Part shown: positions 25,640-38,973 of the stretch, in pieces
Numbering within the stretch: the first letter of the stretch is position 1
Layout: each line of letters starts with the position of its first letter
Source: Diprion similis
Lineage: Eukaryota > Arthropoda > Insecta > Hymenoptera > Diprionidae
Length of the DNA: 64,000 nucleotides
Assembly (NCBI RefSeq): GCF_021155765.1
Contig: NC_060112.1
Coordinates: 2,046,001 to 2,110,000 of the forward strand
Direction of reading: 5' to 3'
Translations under genes and position numbers: made by a program
The notes under the pieces: model-generated
Seen by the model: the letters and a program-made list of their open reading frames with translations, nothing else
Told to the model about the DNA's origin: nothing
Databases searched by the model: none

Positions 25640-28600
25640 TTGGACGCCCAGGAACTCAGAAAACACAAGAAAAAGAGCGTAGGACCAGCAGCAGAGGAAT
25701 TACGACGCCAAAACCAGCAACAAAAAAATGGTGAAAATGCGTCTTTCGTTTTTCGGCTGTAACTTTTGATCCGTTGCTCGCTGCGCATTCGGACAGCGCT
25801 CAATCGATTTCTCTCGCAAAATTACGTAGGAATAGTGCCTGAAAGGATTTATTGCAGCACTTTTCAGAATCGTCGAAATTTTCGCAAAAAATCCAAAGGG
25901 GTTAGCCTTACTTTTTTGGTCATTTTTGGAGCCGAGAAGTTTTCGTCTCTGAATCGATTTGTATGACCCTTTCTAGATTATTTGGACGCCCAGGAACTCA
26001 GAAAACACAAGAAAAAGAGCGTAGGACCAGCAGCAGAGGAATTACGACGCCAAAACCAGCAACAAAAAAATGGTGAAAATGCGTCTTTCGTTTTTCGGCT
26101 GTAACTTTTGATTCGTTGCTCGCTGCGCATTCGGACTGCGCTCAATCGATTCCTCTCGCAAAATTACGTAGGAATAGTGCCTGAAAAAATTTTTTGCAGC
26201 ACTTTTCAGAATCGTCGAAATTTTCGCAAAAAATCCAAAGGGGTTAGCCTTACTTTTTTGGTCATTTTTGGAGTCGAGAAGTTTTCGTCTCCGAATCGAT
26301 TTGTATGACCCTTTCTAGATTATCTGGACGCCCAGGAACTCGGAAAACACAAGAAGAAGAGCGTAGGACCGACAGCAGAGAAATTACGACGCCAAAACCA
26401 GCACCAAAAAAATGGTGAAAATGCGTCTTTCGTATTCCGGCTGTTACTTTTGATCCGTTGCTCGCTGCGGATTCGGACAGCGCTCAATCGATTTCTCTCG
26501 CAAAATTACGTAGGAATAGTGCCTGAAAGAATTTATTGCAGCACTTTTCAGAATCGTTGAAATTTTCGCAAAAAATCCAAAGGGGTTAGCCTTACTTTTT
26601 TGGTCATTTTTGGAGCCGAGAACTTTCCGTCTCGGAATCGATTTGTATAACCCTTTCTAGATTATTTGGACGCCCAGGAACTCAGAAAACACAAAAAAAA
26701 GAGCGTAGGACCAACAGCAGAGGAATTACGACGCCAAAACCAGCAGCAAAAAAATGGTGAAAATGCGTCTTTCGTTTTTCGGCTGTAACTTTTGATCCGT
26801 TGCTCGCTGGGCATTCGGACAGCGCTCAATCGATTTCTCTCGCAAAATTACGTAGGAATAGTGCCTGAAAGAATTTATTGCAGCACTTTTCAGAATCGTT
26901 GAAATTTTCGCAAAAAATCCAAAGGGGTTAGCCTTACTTTTTTGGTCATTTTTGGAGCCGAGAACTTTTCGTCTCGGAATCGATTTGTATGACCCTTTCT
27001 AGATTATTTGGACGCCCAGGAACTCAGAAAACACAAGAAAAAGAGCGTAGGACCAGCAGCAGAGGAATTACGACGCCAAAACCAGCAACAAAAAAATGGT
27101 GAAAATGCGTCTTTCGTTTTTCGGCTGTAACTTTTGATCCGTTGCTCGCTGCGCATTCGGACAGCGCTCAATCGATTTCTCTCGCAAAATTACGTAGGAA
27201 TAGTGCCTGAAAGAATTTATTGCAGCACTTTTCAGAATCATTGAAATTTTCGCAAAAAATCCAAAGGGGTTAGCCTTACTTTTTGGTCATTTTTGAAGCT
27301 GAGAACTTTTTGTCTCGGAATCGATTTGTATGACCCTTTCTAGATTATCTGGACGCCCAGGAACTCGGAAAACACAAGAAGAAGAGCGTACGACCAACAG
27401 CAGAGAAATTACGACGCCAAAACCAGCACCAAAACAATGGTGAAAATGCGTCTTTCGTTTTTCGGCTGTAACTTTTGATCCGTTGCTCGCTGCGCATTCG
27501 GACTGCGCTCAATCGATTTCTCTCGCAAAATTAGGTAGGAATAGTGCCTGAAAGAATTTATTGCAGCACTTTTCAGAATCGTCGAAATTTTCGCAAAAAA
27601 TCCAAAGGGGTTAGCCTTACTTCATTGGTCATTTTTGGAGCCGAGAAGTTTTCGTCCCCGAATCGATTTGTATGACCCTTTCTAGATTATTTGGACGCCC
27701 AGGAACTCAGAAAACACAAGAAAAAGAGCGTAGGACCAGCAGCAGAGGAATTACGACGCCAAAACCAGCAACAAAAAAATGGTGAAAATGCGTCTTTCGT
27801 TTTTCGGCTGTAACTTTTGATCCGTTGCTCGCTGCGCATTCGGACAGCGCTCAATCGATTTCTCTCGCAAAATTACGTAGGAATAGTGCCTGAAAGAATT
27901 TATTGCAGCACTTTTCAGAATCGTCGAAATTTTCGCAAAAAATCCAAAGGGGTTAGCCTTACTTTTTTGGTCATTTTTGGAGCCGAGAAGTTTTCGTCCC
28001 CGAATCGATTTGTATGACCCTTTCTAGATTATTTGGACGCCCAGGAACTCAGAAAACACAAGAAAAAGAGCGTAGGACCAGCAGCAGAGGAATTACGACG
28101 CCAAAACCAGCAACAAAAAAATGGTGAAAATGCGTCTTTCGTTTTTCGGCTATAACTTTTGATCCGTTGCTCGCTGCGCATTCGGACTGCGCTCAATCGA
28201 TTTCTCTCGCAAAATTACGTAGGAATAGTGCCTGAAAGAATTTATTGCAGCACTTTTCAGAATCGTCGAAATTTTCGCAAAAAATCCAAAGGGGTTAGCC
28301 TTACTTTTTTGGTCATTTTTGGAGCCGAGAAGTTTTCGTCCCCGAATCGATTTGTATGACCCTTTCTAGATTATTTGGACGCCCAGGAACTCAGAAAACA
28401 CAAGAAAAAGAGCGTAGGACCAGCAGCAGAGGAATTACGACGCCAAAACCAGCAACAAAAAAATGGTGAAAATGCGTCTTTCGTTTTTCGGCTGTAACTT
28501 TTGATCCGTTGCTCGCTGCGCATTCGGACAGCGCTCAATCGATTTCTCTCGCAAAATTACGTAGGAATAGTGCCTGAAAGAATTTATTGCAGCACTTTTC

Positions 28601-30768
28601 AGAATCGTCGAAATTTTCGCAAAAAATCCAAAGGGGTTAGCCTTACTTTTTTGGTCATTTTTGGAGCCGAGAAGTTTTCGTCCCCGAATCGATTTGTATG
28701 ACCCTTTCTAGATTATTTGGACGCCCAGGAACTCAGAAAACACAAGAAAAAGAGCGTAGGACCAGCAGCAGAGGAATTACGACGCCAAAACCAGCAACAA
28801 AAAAATGGTGAAAATGCGTCTTTCGTTTTTCGGCTGTAACTTTTGATCCGTTGCTCGCTGCGCATTCGGACTGCGCTCAATCGATTTCTCTCGCAAAATT
28901 ACGTAGGAATAGTGCCTGAAAGAATTTATTGCAGCACTTTTCAGAATCGTCGAAATTTTCGCAAAAAATCCAAAGGGGTTAGCCTTACTTTTTTGGTCAT
29001 TTTTGGAGCCGAGAAGTTTTCGTCCCCGAATCGATTTGTATGACCCTTTCTAGATTATTTGGACGCCCAGGAACTCAGAAAACACAAGAAAAAGAGCGTA
29101 GGACCAGCAGCAGAGGAATTACGACGCCAAAACCAGCAACAAAAAAATGGTGAAAATGCGTCTTTCGTTTTTCGGCTGTAACTTTTGATCCGTTGCTCGC
29201 TGCGCATTCGGACAGCGCTCAATCGATTTCTCTCGCAAAATTACGTAGGAATAGTGCCTGAAAGAATTTATTGCAGCACTTTTCAGAATCGTCGAAATTT
29301 TCGCAAAAAATCCAAAGGGGTTAGCCTTACTTTTTTGGTCATTTTTGGAGCCGAGAAGTTTTCGTCCCCGAATCGATTTGTATGACCCTTTCTAGATTAT
29401 TTGGACGCCCAGGAACTCAGAAAACACAAGAAAAAGAGCGTAGGACCAGCAGCAGAGGAATTACGACGCCAAAACCAGCAACAAAAAAATGGTGAAAATG
29501 CGTCTTTCGTTTTTCGGCTGTAACTTTTGATCCGTTGCTCGCTGCGCATTCGGACAGCGCTCAATCGATTTCTCTCGCAAAATTACGTAGGAATAGTGCC
29601 TGAAAGAATTTATTGCAGCACTTTTCAGAATCGTTGAAATTTTCGCAAAAAATCCAAAGGGGTTAGCCTTACTTTTTTGGTCATTTTTGGAGCCGAGAAC
29701 TTTCCGTCTCGGAATCGATTTGTATAACCCTTTCTAGATTATTTGGACGCCCAGGAACTCAGAAAACACAAAAAAAAGAGCGTAGGACCAACAGCAGAGG
29801 AATTACGACGCCAAAACCAGCAGCAAAAAAATGGTGAAAATGCGTCTTTCGTTTTTCGGCTGTAACTTTTGATCCGTTGCTCGCTGGGCATTCGGACAGC
29901 GCTCAATCGATTTCTCTCGCAAAATTACGTAGGAATAGTGCCTGAAAGAATTTATTGCAGCACTTTTCAGAATCGTTGAAATATTCGCAAAAAATCCAAA
30001 GGGGTTAGCCTTACTTTTTTGGTCATTTTTGGAGCCGAGAACTGTTCGTCTCGGAATCGATTTGTATGACCCTTTCTAGATTATTTGGACGCCCAGGAAC
30101 TCGGAAAACACAAGAAGAAGAGCGTAGGACCGACAGCAGAGAAATTACGACGCCAAAACCAGCAGCAAAAAAATGGTGAAAATTCATCTTTCGTTTTTCG
30201 GCTGTAACTTTTGATCCGTTGCTCGCTGCGCATTCGGACTGCGCTCAATCGATTTCTCTCGCAAAATTACGTAGGAATAGTGCCTGAAAGAATTTATTGC
30301 AGCACTTTTCAGAATCGTCGAAATTTTCGCAAAAAATCCAAAGGGGTTAGCCCTACTTTTTTGGTCATTTTTGGAGCCGAGAAGTTTTCGTCTCCGAATC
30401 GATTTGTATGACCCTTTCTAGATTATTTGGACGCCCAGGAATTCAGAAAACACAAGAAAAAGAGCGTAGGACCAGCAGCAGAAGAATTACGACGCCAATA
30501 CCAGCAACAAAAAAATGGTGAAAATGCGTCTTTCGTTCTTCGGCTGTAACTTTCGATCCGTTGCTCGCTGCGCATTCGGACAGCGCTCAAACGATTTCTC
30601 TCGCAAAATTACGTAGGAATAGTGCCTGAAAGAATTTATTGCAGCACTTTTCAGAATCGTTGAAATTTTCGCAAAAAATCCAAAGGGGTTAGCCTTACTT
30701 CATTGGTCATTTTTGGAGCCGAGAAGTTTTCGTCCCCGAATCGATTTGTATGACCCTTTCTAGATTAT
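25640..30768 (+). repeat. Higher-order repeat B, copy 2 (15 monomers, 5,129 bp)
   Basis: It has the same order as copy 1, but 1,026 bases (three units) longer. The extra length lies in the run of near-identical units ending GAGAAGTTTTCGTCCCCG. Copies 1 and 3 have two such units in a row, while copy 2 has five (about 27.69-29.40 kb). Confidence 0.82.
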
Positions 30769-33700
30769 TTGGACGCCCAGGAACTCAGAAAACACAAGAA
30801 AAAGAGCGTAGGACCAGCAGCAGAGGAATTACGACGCCAAAACCAGCAACAAAAAAATGGTGAAAATGCGTCTTTCGTTTTTCGGCTGTAACTTTTGATC
30901 CGTTGCTCGCTGCGCATTCGGACAGCGCTCAATCGATTTCTCTCGCAAAATTACGTAGGAATAGTGCCTGAAAGGATTTATTGCAGCACTTTTCAGAATC
31001 GTCGAAATTTTCGCAAAAAATCCAAAGGGGTTAGCCTTACTTTTTTGGTCATTTTTAGAGCCGAGAAGTTTTCGTCTCTGAATCGATTTGTATGACCCTT
31101 TCTAGATTATTTGGACGCCCAGGAACTCAGAAAACACAAGAAAAAGAGCGTAGGACCAGCAGCAGAGGAATTACGACGCCAAAACCAGCAACAAAAAAAT
31201 GGTGAAAATGCGTCTTTCGTTTTTCGGCTGTAACTTTTGATTCGTTGCTCGCTGCGCATTCGGACTGCGCTCAATCGATTCCTCTCGCAAAATTACGTAG
31301 GAATAGTGCCTGAAAAAATTTTTTGCAGCACTTTTCAGAATCGTCGAAATTTTCGCAAAAAATCCAAAGGGGTTAGCCTTACTTTTTTGGTCATTTTTGG
31401 AGTCGAGAAGTTTTCGTCTCCGAATCGATTTGTATGACCCTTTCTAGATTATCTGGACGCCCAGGAACTCGGAAAACACAAGAAGAAGAGCGTAGGACCG
31501 ACAGCAGAGAAATTACGACGCCAAAACCAGCACCAAAAAAATGGTGAAAATGCGTCTTTCGTATTCCGGCTGTTACTTTTGATCCGTTGCTCGCTGCGGA
31601 TTCGGACAGCGCTCAATCGATTTCTCTCGCAAAATTACGTAGGAATAGTGCCTGAAAGAATTTATTGCAGCACTTTTCAGAATCGTTGAAATTTTCGCAA
31701 AAAATCCAAAGGGGTTAGCCTTACTTTTTTGGTCATTTTTGGAGCCGAGAACTTTCCGTCTCGGAATCGATTTGTATAACCCTTTCTAGATTATTTGGAC
31801 GCCCAGGAACTCAGAAAACACAAAAAAAAGAGCGTAGGACCAACAGCAGAGGAATTACGACGCCAAAACCAGCAGCAAAAAAATGGTGAAAATGCGTCTT
31901 TCGTTTTTCGGCTGTAACTTTTGATCCGTTGCTCGCTGGGCATTCGGACAGCGCTCAATCGATTTCTCTCGCAAAATTACGTAGGAATAGTGCCTGAAAG
32001 AATTTATTGCAGCACTTTTCAGAATCGTTGAAATTTTCGCAAAAAATCCAAAGGGGTTAGCCTTACTTTTTTGGTCATTTTTGGAGCCGAGAACTTTTCG
32101 TCTCGGAATCGATTTGTATGACCCTTTCTAGATTATTTGGACGCCCAGGAACTCAGAAAACACAAGAAAAAGAGCGTAGGACCAGCAGCAGAGGAATTAC
32201 GACGCCAAAACCAGCAACAAAAAAATGGTGAAAATGCGTCTTTCGTTTTTCGGCTGTAACTTTTGATCCGTTGCTCGCTGCGCATTCGGACAGCGCTCAA
32301 TCGATTTCTCTCGCAAAATTACGTAGGAATAGTGCCTGAAAGAATTTATTGCAGCACTTTTCAGAATCATTGAAATTTTCGCAAAAAATCCAAAGGGGTT
32401 AGCCTTACTTTTTGGTCATTTTTGAAGCTGAGAACTTTTTGTCTCGGAATCGATTTGTATGACCCTTTCTAGATTATCTGGACGCCCAGGAACTCGGAAA
32501 ACACAAGAAGAAGAGCGTACGACCAACAGCAGAGAAATTACGACGCCAAAACCAGCACCAAAACAATGGTGAAAATGCGTCTTTCGTTTTTCGGCTGTAA
32601 CTTTTGATCCGTTGCTCGCTGCGCATTCGGACTGCGCTCAATCGATTTCTCTCGCAAAATTAGGTAGGAATAGTGCCTGAAAGAATTTATTGCAGCACTT
32701 TTCAGAATCGTCGAAATTTTCGCAAAAAATCCAAAGGGGTTAGCCTTACTTCATTGGTCATTTTTGGAGCCGAGAAGTTTTCGTCCCCGAATCGATTTGT
32801 ATGACCCTTTCTAGATTATTTGGACGCCCAGGAACTCAGAAAACACAAGAAAAAGAGCGTAGGACCAGCAGCAGAGGAATTACGACGCCAAAACCAGCAA
32901 CAAAAAAATGGTGAAAATGCGTCTTTCGTTTTTCGGCTGTAACTTTTGATCCGTTGCTCGCTGCGCATTCGGACAGCGCTCAATCGATTTCTCTCGCAAA
33001 ATTACGTAGGAATAGTGCCTGAAAGAATTTATTGCAGCACTTTTCAGAATCGTCGAAATTTTCGCAAAAAATCCAAAGGGGTTAGCCTTACTTTTTTGGT
33101 CATTTTTGGAGCCGAGAAGTTTTCGTCCCCGAATCGATTTGTATGACCCTTTCTAGATTATTTGGACGCCCAGGAACTCAGAAAACACAAGAAAAAGAGC
33201 GTAGGACCAGCAGCAGAGGAATTACGACGCCAAAACCAGCAACAAAAAAATGGTGAAAATGCGTCTTTCGTTTTTCGGCTGTAACTTTTGATCCGTTGCT
33301 CGCTGCGCATTCGGACTGCGCTCAATCGATTTCTCTCGCAAAATTACGTAGGAATAGTGCCTGAAAGAATTTATTGCAGCACTTTTCAGAATCGTCGAAA
33401 TTTTCGCAAAAAATCCAAAGGGGTTAGCCTTACTTTTTTGGTCATTTTTGGAGCCGAGAAGTTTTCGTCCCCGAATCGATTTGTATGACCCTTTCTAGAT
33501 TATTTGGACGCCCAGGAACTCAGAAAACACAAGAAAAAGAGCGTAGGACCAGCAGCAGAGGAATTACGACGCCAAAACCAGCAACAAAAAAATGGTGAAA
33601 ATGCGTCTTTCGTTTTTCGGCTGTAACTTTTGATCCGTTGCTCGCTGCGCATTCGGACAGCGCTCAATCGATTTCTCTCGCAAAATTACGTAGGAATAGT

Positions 33701-34871
33701 GCCTGAAAGAATTTATTGCAGCACTTTTCAGAATCGTTGAAATTTTCGCAAAAAATCCAAAGGGGTTAGCCTTACTTTTTTGGTCATTTTTGGAGCCGAG
33801 AACTTTCCGTCTCGGAATCGATTTGTATAACCCTTTCTAGATTATTTGGACGCCCAGGAACTCAGAAAACACAAAAAAAAGAGCGTAGGACCAACAGCAG
33901 AGGAATTACGACGCCAAAACCAGCAGCAAAAAAATGGTGAAAATGCGTCTTTCGTTTTTCGGCTGTAACTTTTGATCCGTTGCTCGCTGGGCATTCGGAC
34001 AGCGCTCAATCGATTTCTCTCGCAAAATTACGTAGGAATAGTGCCTGAAAGAATTTATTGCAGCACTTTTCAGAATCGTTGAAATTTTCGCAAAAAATCC
34101 AAAGGGGTTAGCCTTACTTTTTTGGTCATTTTTGGAGCCGAGAACTGTTCGTCTCGGAATCGATTTGTATGACCCTTTCTAGATTATTTGGACGCCCAGG
34201 AACTCGGAAAACACAAGAAGAAGAGCGTAGGACCGACAGCAGAGAAATTACGACGCCAAAACCAGCAGCAAAAAAATGGTGAAAATTCATCTTTCGTTTT
34301 TCGGCTGTAACTTTTGATCCGTTGCTCGCTGCGCATTCGGACTGCGCTCAATCGATTTCTCTCGCAAAATTACGTAGGAATAGTGCCTGAAAGAATTTAT
34401 TGCAGCACTTTTCAGAATCGTCGAAATTTTCGCAAAAAATCCAAAGGGGTTAGCCCTACTTTTTTGGTCATTTTTGGAGCCGAGAAGTTTTCGTCTCCGA
34501 ATCGATTTGTATGACCCTTTCTAGATTATTTGGACGCCCAGGAATTCAGAAAACACAAGAAAAAGAGCGTAGGACCAGCAGCAGAAGAATTACGACGCCA
34601 ATACCAGCAACAAAAAAATGGTGAAAATGCGTCTTTCGTTCTTCGGCTGTAACTTTCGATCCGTTGCTCGCTGCGCATTCGGACAGCGCTCAAACGATTT
34701 CTCTCGCAAAATTACGTAGGAATAGTGCCTGAAAGAATTTATTGCAGCACTTTTCAGAATCGTTGAAATTTTCGCAAAAAATCCAAAGGGGTTAGCCTTA
34801 CTTCATTGGTCATTTTTGGAGCCGAGAAGTTTTCGTCCCCGAATCGATTTGTATGACCCTTTCTAGATTAT
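30769..34871 (+). repeat. Higher-order repeat B, copy 3 (12 monomers, 4,103 bp)
   Basis: It has the same length and unit order as copy 1. Small private changes are visible, for example ATTTTTAGAGCCG at about 31,055. Confidence 0.82.
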
Positions 34872-37800
34872 TTGGACGCCCAGGAACTCAGAAAACACAA
34901 GAAAAAGAGCGTAGGACCAGCAGCAGAGGAATTACGACGCCAAAACCAGCAACAAAAAAATGGTGAAAATGCGTCTTTCGTTTTTCGGCTGTAACTTTTG
35001 ATCCGTTGCTCGCTGCGCATTCGGACAGCGCTCAATCGATTTCTCTCGCAAAATTACGTAGGAATAGTGCCTGAAAGAATTTATTGCAGCACTTTTCAGA
35101 ATCGTCGAAATTTTCGCAAAAAATCCAAAGGGGTTAGCCTTACTTTTTTGGTCATTTTTGGAGCCGAGAAGTTTTCGTCTCTGAATCGATTTGTATGACC
35201 CTTTCTAGATTATTTGGACGCCCAGGAACTCAGAAAACACAAGAAAAAGAGCGTAGGACCAGCAGCAGAGGAATTACGACGCCAAAACCAGCAACAAAAA
35301 AATGGTGAAAATGCGTCTTTCGTTTTTCGGCTGTAACTTTTGATTCGTTGCTCGCTGCGCATTCGGACTGCGCTCAATCGATTCCTCTCGCAAAATTACG
35401 TAGGAATAGTGCCTGAAAAAATTTTTTGCAGCACTTTTCAGAATCGTCGAAATTTTCGCAAAAAATCCAAAGGGGTTAGCCTTACTTTTTTGGTCATTTT
35501 TGGAGTCGAGAAGTTTTCGTCTCCGAATCGATTTGTATGACCCTTTCTAGATTATCTGGACGCCCAGGAACTCGGAAAACACAAGAAGAAGAGCGTAGGA
35601 CCGACAGCAGAGAAATTACGACGCCAAAACCAGCACCAAAAAAATGGTGAAAATGCGTCTTTCGTATTCCGGCTGTTACTTTTGATCCGTTGCTCGCTGC
35701 GCATTCGGACAGCGCTCAATCGATTTCTCTCGCAAAATTACGTAGGAATAGTGCCTGAAAGAATTTATTGCAGCACTTTTCAGAATCGTTGAAATTTTCG
35801 CAAAAAATCCAAAGGGGTTAGCCTTACTTTTTTGGTCATTTTTGGAGCCGAGAACTTTCCGTCTCGGAATCGATTTGTATAACCCTTTCTAGATTATTTG
35901 GACGCCCAGGAACTCAGAAAACACAAAAAAAAGAGCGTAGGACCAACAGCAGAGGAATTACGACGCCAAAACCAGCAGCAAAAAAATGGTGAAAATGCGT
36001 CTTTCGTTTTTCGGCTGTAACTTTTGATCCGTTGCTCGCTGGGCATTCGGACAGCGCTCAATCGATTTCTCTCGCAAAATTACGTAGGAATAGTGCCTGA
36101 AAGAATTTATTGCAGCACTTTTCAGAATCGTTGAAATTTTCGCAAAAAATCCAAAGGGGTTAGCCTTACTTTTTTGGTCATTTTTGGAGCCGAGAACTTT
36201 TCGTCTCGGAATCGATTTGTATGACCCTTTCTAGATTATCTGGACGCCCAGGAACTCGGAAAACACAAGAAGAAGAGCGTACGACCAACAGCAGAGAAAT
36301 TACGACGCCAACCCAGCAGCAAAAAAATGGTGAAAATTCATCTTCCGTTTTTCGGCTGTAACTTTTGATCCGTTGCTCGCTGCGCATTCGGACTGCGCTC
36401 AATCGATTTCTCTCGCAAAATTACGTAGGAATAGTGCCTGAAAGAATTTATTGCAGCACTTTTCAGAATCGTTGAAATATTCGCAAAAAATCCAAAGGGG
36501 TTAGCCTTACTTTTTTGGTCATTTTTGGAGCCGAGAACTGTTCGTCTCGGAATCGATTTGTATGACCCTTTCTAGATTATTTGGACGCCCAGGAACTCGG
36601 AAAACACAAGAAGAAGAGCGTAGGACCGACAGCAGAGAAATTACGACGCCAAAACCAGCAGCAAAAAAATGGTGAAAATTCATCTTTCGTTTTTCGGCTG
36701 TAACTTTTGATCCGTTGCTCGCTGCGCATTCGGACTGCGCTCAATCGATTTCTCTCGCAAAATTACGTAGGAATAGTGCCTGAAAGAATTTATTGCAGCA
36801 CTTTTCAGAATCGTCGAAATTTTCGCAAAAAATCCAAAGGGGTTAGCCCTACTTTTTTGGTCATTTTTGGAGCCGAGAAGTTTTCGTCCCCGAATCGATT
36901 TGTATGACCCTTTCTAGATTATTTGGACGCCCAGGAACTCAGAAAACACAAGAAAAAGAGCGTAGGACCAGCAGCAGAGGAATTACGACGCCAAAACCAG
37001 CAACAAAAAAATGGTGAAAATGCGTCTTTCGTTTTTCGGCTGTAACTTTTGATCCGTTGCTCGCTGCGCATTCGGACAGCGCTCAATCGATTTCTCTCGC
37101 AAAATTACGTAGGAATAGTGCCTGAAAGAATTTATTGCAGCACTTTTCAAAATCGTTGAAATTTTCGCAAAAAATCCAAAGGGGTTAGCCTTACTTTTTT
37201 GGTCATTTTTGGAGCCGAGAACTTTCCGTCTCGGAATCGATTTGTATAACCCTTTCTAGATTATTTGGACGCCCAGGAACTCAGAAAACACAAAAAAAAG
37301 AGCGTAGGACCAACAGCAGAGGAATTACGACGCCAAAACCAGCAGCAAAAAAATGGTGAAAATGCGTCTTTCGTTTTTCGGCTGTAACTTTTGATCCGTT
37401 GCTCGCTGGGCATTCGGACAGCGCTCAATCGATTTCTCTCGCAAAATTACGTAGGAATAGTGCCTGAAAGAATTTATTGCAGCACTTCTCAGAATCGTTG
37501 AAATTTTCGCAAAAAATCCAAAGGGGTTAGCCTTACTTTTTTGGTCATGTTTGGAGCCGAGAACTTTTCGTCTCGGAATCGATTTGTATGACCCTTTCTA
37601 GATTATTTGGACGCCCAGGAACTCAGAAAACACAAGAAAAAGAGCGTAGGACCAGCAGCAGAGGAATTACGACGCCAAAACCAGCAACAAAAAAATGGTG
37701 AAAATGCGTCTTTCGTTTTTCGGCTGTAACTTTTGATCCGTTGCTCGCTGCGCATTCGGACAGCGCTCAATCCATTTCTCTCGCAAAATTACGTAGGAAT

Positions 37801-38973
37801 AGTGCCTGAAAGAATTTATTGCAGCACTTTTCAGAATCATTGAAATTTTCGCAAAAAATCCAAAGGGGTTAGCCTTACTTTTTGGTCATTTTTGAAGCTG
37901 AGAACTTTTTGTCTCGGAATCGATTTGTATGACCCTTTCTAGATTATCTGGACGCCCAGGAACTCGGAAAACACAAGAAGAAGAGCGTACGACCAACAGC
38001 AGAGAAATTACGACGCCAAAACCAGCACCAAAACAATGGTGAAAATGCGTCTTTTGTTTTTCGGCTGTAACTTTTGATCCGTTGCTCGCTGCGCATTCGG
38101 ACTGCGCTCAATCGATTTCTCTCGCAAAATTAGGTAGGAATAGTGCCTGAAAGAATTTATTGCAGCACTTTTCAGAATCGACGAAATTTTCGCAAAAAAT
38201 CCAAAGGGGTTAGCCTTACTTCATTGGTCATTTTTGGAGCCGAGAAGTTTTCGTCCCCGAATCGATTTGTATGACCCTTTCTAGATTATTTGGACGCCCA
38301 GGAACTCAGAAAACACAAGAAAAAGAGCGTAGGACCAGCAGCAGAGGAATTACGACGCCAAAACCAGCAACAAAAAAATGGTGAAAATGCGTCTTTCGTT
38401 TTTCGGCTGTAACTTTTGATCCGTTGCTCGCTGCGCATTCGGACAGCGCTCAATCGATTTCTCTCGCAAAATTACGTAGGAATAGTGCCTGAAAGAATTT
38501 ATTGCAGCACTTTTCAGAATCGTTGAAATTTTCGCAAAAAATCCAAAGGGGTTAGCCTTACTTTTTTGGTCATTTTTGGAGCCGAGAACTTTCCGTCTCG
38601 GAATCGATTTGTATAACCCTTTCTAGATTATTTGGACGCCCAGGAACTCAGAAAACACAAAAAAAAGAGCGTAGGACCAACAGCAGAGGAATTACGACGC
38701 CAAAACCAGCAGCAAAAAAATGGTGAAAATGCGTCTTTCGTTTTTCGGCTGTAACTTTTGATCCGTTGCTCGCTGGGCATTCGGACAGCGCTCAATCGAT
38801 TTCTCTCGCAAAATTACGTAGGAATAGTGCCTGAAAGAATTTATTGCAGCACTTTTCAGAATCGTTGAAATTTTCGCAAAAAATCCAAAGGGGTTAGCCT
38901 TACTTTTTTGGTCATTTTTGGAGCCGAGAACTTTTCGTCTCGGAATCGATTTGTATGACCCTTTCTAGATTAT
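34872..38973 (+). repeat. Higher-order repeat B, rearranged copy 4
   Basis: The copy opens like the others, but four extra units (36,239 to about 37,606) stand before the unit with CAGAATCATTG and TTTTGAAGCTGAG. The first of the four carries CGCCAACCCAGCAGC, a repeat-A type. After the AATTAGGTAGG unit it ends about four units early, so its net length is again about 12 units. Confidence 0.7.
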
